From Comamonas terrae (GTDB lineage: Bacteria > Pseudomonadota > Gammaproteobacteria > Burkholderiales > Burkholderiaceae_C): a stretch of 64,000 bases of DNA. The stretch covers positions 18,396 to 82,395 of the forward strand of contig NZ_BCNT01000018.1 of the NCBI RefSeq assembly GCF_001544075.1. The letters are read 5' to 3'. Below, piece by piece: positions 59,066 through 64,000 of the stretch. The first letter of the stretch is position 1. Every line of letters begins with the position of its first letter. The notes beneath the pieces are model-generated. The model was not told the origin of the DNA and searched no databases. It worked only from the letters and a program-made list of their open reading frames with translations. Made by a program: the position numbers and the translations under genes.

Positions 59066-61951
59066 ATGGCATTCAAACCCATCCAGATCGTCATCAACGC
59101 CAAGGACGATGCGTCCGCGGTGCTGGACCGCATCGGGCGCAATGTGAAACTGCTGGGGGCCAGCATTGCGGGTTACTTCGGCATCAAGGCGCTGGCCGGT
59201 GCGGTGCAGAGCGCGGCGGACTTCGAGGCGGCCATGAGCCGCGTCAAGGCCGCCACCGAAGGTTCGGCCTCGGAAATGGCCGAGCTGACCAAGGCCGCGC
59301 AGGCCGCAGGCAGCAACACCAGGTACACCTCGGTGCAGGCTGCCGGCGCGCTGGAGAACCTGGCCAAGGCGGGCCTGAGCGCGGGCGACGCCATCAAGGC
59401 GCTGCCCGCCGTGCTGGATCTGGCGCAAGCCGGCGATATCGAGCTGGGCACGGCCAGCGAGTATGTGACCAAGGCCGTCATGGGCATGGGCCTGGCATTC
59501 GATGACGCCGGCCGCGTGGCCGATGTGCTGGCCAAGGGCGCCAACGCCACCAACACCAGCGTGGAAGGGCTGGCCCAGGCACTGAGTTATGCCGCGCCGG
59601 TTGCCAACACCCTGGGCGTGAGTCTGGAGAGCACGGTGGCCATCATCGGCAAGTTTGCCGATGCGGGCATTGACGCCAGCCGCGCGGGCACGGCGCTGAA
59701 CTCCATCCTGAGCCAGTTCGCCAATCCGCTCTCCGGCTTCCGCAAGGAGCTAGGCGCCGCAGGCATCGTCACCACCGATTTCGAAGAAGCGTTGCACCAG
59801 CTGGCCGCCAAGGGCAAGGACGGCGAGCGCGCCATCAATGCCGTGGGCCTGGAGGCCGGGCCCGCGCTGCGCGCCTTGCTCAACCAGGGCATGGGTGCGC
59901 TGGACGAGCTGACCGGCAAGCTGCAGGACGCCGGCGGCAGCGCCGCGGCCACGGCAAAAACCATGGCCGACAACCTCAACGGCTCCCTCAAGGGCCTGGG
60001 CAGCATGTGGGAGACCGTGACCCAGGCGCTGGGCAAGCCGGTGCTGCCCGTGGTGCGCAAAGGCGTGGACGAGCTGACCGCCGCATTGCGCAAGGCGGTC
60101 GACGGAGGCCTGGTGGAGCGCTTCGGCCAGACCCTGGCCGCGGCCTTCGACAATGGGCTGAAGTTCTTCCGCGCCTTTGCGGCCAACGTCAACTTCGACG
60201 CCGTCATCCTGCGGCTGCAGGTGTTCGCCAGCGAGGCGGGCGAGACGCTGCAGCGCATCGGCCAATACGCCACCAATGCGGGCAACACGGTGCAGCTGGC
60301 CTGGGGCGTGATGACGGCGGGCGTCAACGGCGTGCTGACCGCCATCTACGGCCTGGGCGCGGCTTTCGCACAGATCGCCTCGAAGGTGATGGAAGGCGTG
60401 GCCATGCTGCGCAGCGGTCTGGCCTCGGTGACGTTCGGCAGCTTGAGCGAGAGCTTTCGTCTGGCCGCAGCGGATGCCAGGGAAACGGCCGGCGCCTTTG
60501 CGGCATCGGCCGATGCGCTGGCAGCCAAGGCTTCCGAATCCCTGCAAGGCATGGCCGAAGGCGCGCAGACCGCGCGCAACGCCTGGGACGGGCTGACTGG
60601 CTCCGTGGCCGCAGCGGGCACTGCCGCAGCTGCTGCGGTTGCCGACATCGAGGCCGTGGCCGCGGGCATCGAAGCCACGGGCAAGGCCGCCGGCAAGGCG
60701 GCCAGGGAAACCGCGGCCAAGGCCGAGGCCGATCGCGTTGCGGCCGAATCGGTCAGGCGCCTCAAGGCCGAATACCAGCAGCTCGTCGCCAGTGGCAACC
60801 TGGATGCCGCCGGCCGCAAGCTGCAGGAGATCGACAAGATACAGCGCTCGCTCTCGGGCTCGGCCCGGGATGCCGCGCAAGCCACCGCATTGATCGACCA
60901 GGCCTATGCGGATCTGGGCCTTGTCGGCAACACCGAACTCAAGCGCCTGGCCGACCAGTCCCGGGCCGCATTCGAGCGCCTGGAAAAAGACGGCACCCAG
61001 CCGCCGCTGCGCATTGCCGAAGCCTGGAAGGCCATGGCCGACAAGGTGATTGCGGCCAACGGCGGCATCGCGCCCGAGTGGCTCAAGACCCAGGCGGCGG
61101 TCAAGGGGTATGTCGTTCAGCTGGACGAGGCCGGCAAGGCGGTGACCAACACCGATCGTGCCACCCGCAAGGCCACCAGCTCCATGGCGGCCGGGTTCGA
61201 CGATGTGAGCAAAGCCGTGCGCGGCGCGGGCAGCGAGATCGACCGCTTCAACCAGCGGCATGGCGACGGCCGACCCGGAGGGGCCGATGGCATGCCGGAT
61301 TTCGCGGAGCCCCGGCGCGAGCGCGGCTACACGCCGGAAGAGCTGGAGGCCCTGAAAAACGGCCTGACCCCGGAGGACATTCGTGTCGGTGGCTCTCTGG
61401 CCGTGCGCAATGCCAATGTCCGGGGCTCGCAGGGTGTCATGCACGGGAACACCGGCCCGCTGAGCCTGGTGCCGCAATTCCAGACGCGCGAAGAGCTGGA
61501 GGCCTGGTGGCAGCAATGGAGAGACCAGTATGCGAAGGACAACCCCTTCATGGTCAAAAGCAGCGGTGCGCTGGGCAATTACCAGTACGACCTCACGCAG
61601 TTTGCCGTGCAGGAAGCGGCCAAGGCCATCGACCTGCAGCAGGCGGCCGCCCGTGCGCGGGACGGCAGCCGGCAGGCTCCCGCGCCTCGCGGGCAGCGGT
61701 CGCAGGCTGCCGTGCCCAGGGGCGTGCCGGCCGCACCGGCTCCGTCGGCCCGTCCGGCAGCGCCTGCGCCGGAGCCGGTCCCGGCCCCGGCTGTACAAGC
61801 CACGGCACAGCCAGTGATCACCCACCGACACGAGATCAACATCGGCGGGCGCCAGTTCGCCATCGGCACGGACGCCGAAGGCAGCCATCAGGTGCAGCAG
61901 CTGCTGCAGGCGCTCGAGCGCGACGCCGCCATGGCGGGAGGCGTGCACTGA
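59066..61951 (+). CDS. Tail tape measure protein (TP901 type)
   Basis: From MAFKPIQIVINAKDDASAVL at 59066 (a GTG at 59060 adds two) the protein is 961 residues. Residues about 45-330 are the TP901 core (FEAAMSRVKAATEGSASEMAELTKAAQAAGSNTRYTSVQAAGALENLAKAG). Hydrophobic stretches lie around 410-430. Long helical Ala/Lys/Glu-rich segments and a Pro/Ala-rich hinge follow. Tape measure length sets tail length; at about 0.15 nm per residue this implies a tail near 140 nm, so a siphovirus. Confidence 0.9.
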   Translation: MAFKPIQIVINAKDDASAVLDRIGRNVKLLGASIAGYFGIKALAGAVQSAADFEAAMSRVKAATEGSASEMAELTKAAQAAGSNTRYTSVQAAGALENLAKAGLSAGDAIKALPAVLDLAQAGDIELGTASEYVTKAVMGMGLAFDDAGRVADVLAKGANATNTSVEGLAQALSYAAPVANTLGVSLESTVAIIGKFADAGIDASRAGTALNSILSQFANPLSGFRKELGAAGIVTTDFEEALHQLAAKGKDGERAINAVGLEAGPALRALLNQGMGALDELTGKLQDAGGSAAATAKTMADNLNGSLKGLGSMWETVTQALGKPVLPVVRKGVDELTAALRKAVDGGLVERFGQTLAAAFDNGLKFFRAFAANVNFDAVILRLQVFASEAGETLQRIGQYATNAGNTVQLAWGVMTAGVNGVLTAIYGLGAAFAQIASKVMEGVAMLRSGLASVTFGSLSESFRLAAADARETAGAFAASADALAAKASESLQGMAEGAQTARNAWDGLTGSVAAAGTAAAAAVADIEAVAAGIEATGKAAGKAARETAAKAEADRVAAESVRRLKAEYQQLVASGNLDAAGRKLQEIDKIQRSLSGSARDAAQATALIDQAYADLGLVGNTELKRLADQSRAAFERLEKDGTQPPLRIAEAWKAMADKVIAANGGIAPEWLKTQAAVKGYVVQLDEAGKAVTNTDRATRKATSSMAAGFDDVSKAVRGAGSEIDRFNQRHGDGRPGGADGMPDFAEPRRERGYTPEELEALKNGLTPEDIRVGGSLAVRNANVRGSQGVMHGNTGPLSLVPQFQTREELEAWWQQWRDQYAKDNPFMVKSSGALGNYQYDLTQFAVQEAAKAIDLQQAAARARDGSRQAPAPRGQRSQAAVPRGVPAAPAPSARPAAPAPEPVPAPAVQATAQPVITHRHEINIGGRQFAIGTDAEGSHQVQQLLQALERDAAMAGGVH

Positions 61952-62334
61952 TGCCCGGCCATTTTCTGAACGGCATCGAGCTGCCGCGCGGCATGTTGTG
62001 GGTGGACGAGTTCAACTGGTCCGCCGTCGAAAAAACCGTGGAGCGCAGCATCACTGGGGCGCAGGTCATCGACGTGTTTACCAAGGTGGCCGGCCGTCCC
62101 ATCACTTTGCAGGCCGTGGAAGACCAGGGCTGGATTCGCCGCGCCACCTTGCTGGCCGTGCAGGCACTGGCGGATGGCCCGGCAGGCGAGTACCTGCTGA
62201 AGCTGGCCGACGGCCGCGAGTTCACGGTGCAGTTTGCGCCCACCGACCCGATATCGGCGCAGCCCGTCTCCCGCCCCGAGCTGCCCGGCGGCACCCACCC
62301 CTATGTCGCCACGTTGCGGCTGTTCACTGTGTAA
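61951..62334 (+). CDS. Tail-associated protein (127 aa)
   Basis: The ATG at 61951 overlaps the tape measure stop. The protein reads MPGHFLNGIELPRGMLWVDE and has a beta-rich pattern (QVIDVFTKVAGRPITLQAVEDQGWIRR, LLKLADGREFTVQFAPTDPI). Small proteins in this place usually join tape measure to the tail tip. No family name assigned. Confidence 0.55.
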   Translation: MPGHFLNGIELPRGMLWVDEFNWSAVEKTVERSITGAQVIDVFTKVAGRPITLQAVEDQGWIRRATLLAVQALADGPAGEYLLKLADGREFTVQFAPTDPISAQPVSRPELPGGTHPYVATLRLFTV

Positions 62335-62346
62335 AGCGAGAGACCC

Positions 62347-64000
62347 ATGCCTATCAAGCAAGGCGATATCCAGCTGATGGCCAGCCGCGTCATGGACGAC
62401 GTGCCCGAGGGCGGCGCCGGCCCCTCGGCCGTCGTCATCGAGGACGGCAAGAGCAACGCCCTCATGCCCGACATCAGCGAATCCGACCGCGCCCGGGGCC
62501 GTGTGAACATGCGCCAGACCCATGTGGCCGTGCGAACGGCCGACACGGACACCTACATGGGCAGCAACGTGATCGTGGCCGAGCCGCCGGCCGACCCCAA
62601 TGTGTCCGTCACGCTGTTCACCACGGGCGGCATATACGACACGCGCTCCCTGGCGCAGTCCCGGCTGGAGGCGTACCTCAACAAGGGCGCGGAATGGGCC
62701 GGCTACCTGTACGAGAACCACATCAAGGGCCAGCGTGTCATGCAGATCTTCCAGCGGCCCGGCACCGAGCTGCCGGCCGTGGGCAAGACGCTGGTCCTGG
62801 TGGGCAACGAGGGTTTGCCCAACGAGCAGGAGCAGTACGTGCGCGCCATCCGCGTCACCGGCGTGGAGCGCACCTTTACGTATGACGTGGACAAGGACTA
62901 CAAGGCCCTGATCGTCACGGTGGAGCTGTCGGATGCGCTGCGCTACGACTTCACCGGCTCGCCCGCCAGCCGGCTCTTCACGCGCCTTGCCAACAGCACC
63001 CACCTGCGCGATACGGTGGTGGCCGACGCCGGCAGCTATGTGGGCGTGACGCCGCTGCAGCGCGCCGCTGCCCTGGGCGACTTCACCATCCTGGCCAAGA
63101 CCATCTTCACCCAGCTCGTGCCCTCGGCGCAGAGCGAAACGCCCATTCCCGCAACGATCCCCTACGCGGCGGCCGGCTTCCCGGTCTCGGCGGCCGGCGA
63201 TGTGAGCTTTGTCACGCAGCAGGACTGGAGCACGGCCACCAGCCTGGTACTGCCCGGCGGCATCAAGCCCGGCTCGCTGCGCATTACCGTGGGCGGCGTC
63301 ACGTTTGCGGACGCGGGCGGCCTGCTCATGTCCGGCACGCAGCAGATCGGCACGGTGGACTATGCCAACGGTGTCGTGACCTCGAGCGCCGGCAGCTACG
63401 GCGGCAGCAAGACCATCGCCTACCGCCCCGCGGCCTATATGCAGCGCATCCCGCAGTCCAGCGAGATCCGCATCACCCCCGAGACCCGCAGCCAGTCCTA
63501 TGTGGGCTTCATCACGCCCGTGGCCGCGCCCGGCACGCTGTCCTTCAGCTATCGCGCCCAGGGCCGCTGGTATGTGCTCTCCGACGCCGGCGATGGCGCG
63601 CTGCGCGGCACCGACTCCAGCTTTGGCGCCGGCACGTACAACCCGGACACGGGCGCCTACGTCATCACGCTGGGCGCGCTGCCCGATGTGGGCAGCTCCA
63701 TCGTCATCCAGTGGGGCGTGCCCACGCAGGAGACCGTGCATCCCGTCACGGATCTGCAGATCTCCCAGACCATTGCGCTGCAGCTGCCGGCCGGCCAGGC
63801 CCTGTACCCGGGGTCTTTCGACATCAAGTGGATGGACGGCGCCACGCAGCGCACGGCCACGGCCGATAGCGCCTGGCAGCTGCAGGGCGACGCCACGGGC
63901 GAGGTGCGCGTGGGCCGGTCCCAGGTGCTGTTTGCGCCCAAGCTGCTGCCGGCCATCGGCACCGTGCTGGACGTGACGGTCGATACCGCCCCGGCCAACG
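62347..64000 (+). CDS. Large phage tail/baseplate protein, 3' end outside window
   Basis: An open frame of 551 codons runs from the ATG at 62347 to the window end without a stop. The sequence begins MPIKQGDIQLMASRVMDDVP. It is rich in Thr, Val and Gly and is predicted beta-rich, with repeated patterns of adhesin or tip proteins (TDTDTYMGSNVIVAEPP, PGGIKPGSLRITVGGVTF, QSYVGFITPVAAPGTLSFSYRAQG). I infer a tail tip or baseplate component by position. Its full length is unknown. Confidence 0.65.
   Translation, partial: MPIKQGDIQLMASRVMDDVPEGGAGPSAVVIEDGKSNALMPDISESDRARGRVNMRQTHVAVRTADTDTYMGSNVIVAEPPADPNVSVTLFTTGGIYDTRSLAQSRLEAYLNKGAEWAGYLYENHIKGQRVMQIFQRPGTELPAVGKTLVLVGNEGLPNEQEQYVRAIRVTGVERTFTYDVDKDYKALIVTVELSDALRYDFTGSPASRLFTRLANSTHLRDTVVADAGSYVGVTPLQRAAALGDFTILAKTIFTQLVPSAQSETPIPATIPYAAAGFPVSAAGDVSFVTQQDWSTATSLVLPGGIKPGSLRITVGGVTFADAGGLLMSGTQQIGTVDYANGVVTSSAGSYGGSKTIAYRPAAYMQRIPQSSEIRITPETRSQSYVGFITPVAAPGTLSFSYRAQGRWYVLSDAGDGALRGTDSSFGAGTYNPDTGAYVITLGALPDVGSSIVIQWGVPTQETVHPVTDLQISQTIALQLPAGQALYPGSFDIKWMDGATQRTATADSAWQLQGDATGEVRVGRSQVLFAPKLLPAIGTVLDVTVDTAPAN

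Noticed and set aside
58237..61951. Programmed frameshift for a G/GT-type chaperone
   Set aside because: There is no gene or slippery heptamer between the tail tube and tape measure genes.
29187..64000. CRISPR array, tRNA genes or insertion sequences in the prophage
   Set aside because: No regularly spaced identical repeats, no cloverleaf other than tmRNA, and no transposase-like frame were seen.

Overview
The window joins a betaproteobacterial chromosome (about 1-29.2 kb) to the left part of an integrated lambda-type prophage (about 29.2 kb to the end, cut by the window edge). The host is most likely a member of the Comamonadaceae (Delftia/Comamonas/Acidovorax group). The reasons are the high GC, the fused aroA-cmk gene, the gyrA-serC-pheA-tyrA-aroA/cmk-rpsA-ihfB gene order, a tmRNA tag reading ANDERFALAA, and several copies of a short palindromic repeat (TAGCTGCTAGCGCTT type) that I know from comamonad genomes.

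Host part. At 1-5.6 kb on the plus strand are the end of an ion antiporter gene, a D-2-hydroxyacid dehydrogenase, a tautomerase, rmuC and an MFS exporter. At 5.7-13.7 kb on the minus strand are a LOG-family gene, crcB, and a complete Mrp-type cation/proton antiporter operon (mrpAB fused, C, D, E, F, G) whose genes overlap by 1 or 4 bases. At 14.3-26.5 kb on the minus strand is a long housekeeping block. It runs gyrA, then serC, pheA, tyrA and aroA-cmk (serine and aromatic amino acid synthesis), then rpsA, ihfB, lapA and lapB. At 26.7-28.8 kb on the plus strand are an OmpA-like lipid-free outer-envelope protein, ubiG and gph, followed by ssrA (tmRNA).

Prophage part. An integrase of the Arm/DUF3596 type and its excisionase lie directly after ssrA, so the element sits at the 3' end of the tmRNA gene. 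The control region can be read in detail. A CI-like repressor (39.3-40.0 kb) is flanked by operators of the form TTTAAC-CATG-GTTAAA. Three lie between cI and cro and two lie at 37.73-37.77 kb, overlapping the -35 and -10 boxes of a leftward promoter. The layout therefore matches lambda PL-rex-cI-PR-cro. In the rex position is an AT-rich gene whose product carries an RNxxxH HEPN-like motif. The leftward operon holds several very small genes and a hipBA toxin-antitoxin pair. The rightward operon holds cro, two copies of an unusual convergent gene pair, a CII-family regulator, and O-like and P-like replication genes with iteron-like repeats inside the O-like gene. Terminase (Nu1/GpA), gpW, portal, S49 protease with a nested scaffold, gpD, gpE, head-tail joining, tail tube and tape measure genes follow in lambda order.

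Accessory cargo stands out by low GC: a three-gene cassette at 31.85-33.85 kb, the rex-position gene at 38.1-39.2 kb, and an sce7726-like nuclease plus beta-family protein at 48.6-50.3 kb, between terminase and the connector gene. Two antirepressor-type genes (BRO-N and Rha) lie on opposite strands about 20 kb apart. They share a C-terminal domain and have matching structured leaders that resemble the C4 antisense RNA/Ash leaders of other phages. I consider this pair and the rex-position HEPN gene the most interesting content. attR, lysis genes and the distal tail are beyond the window, so prophage completeness cannot be judged.
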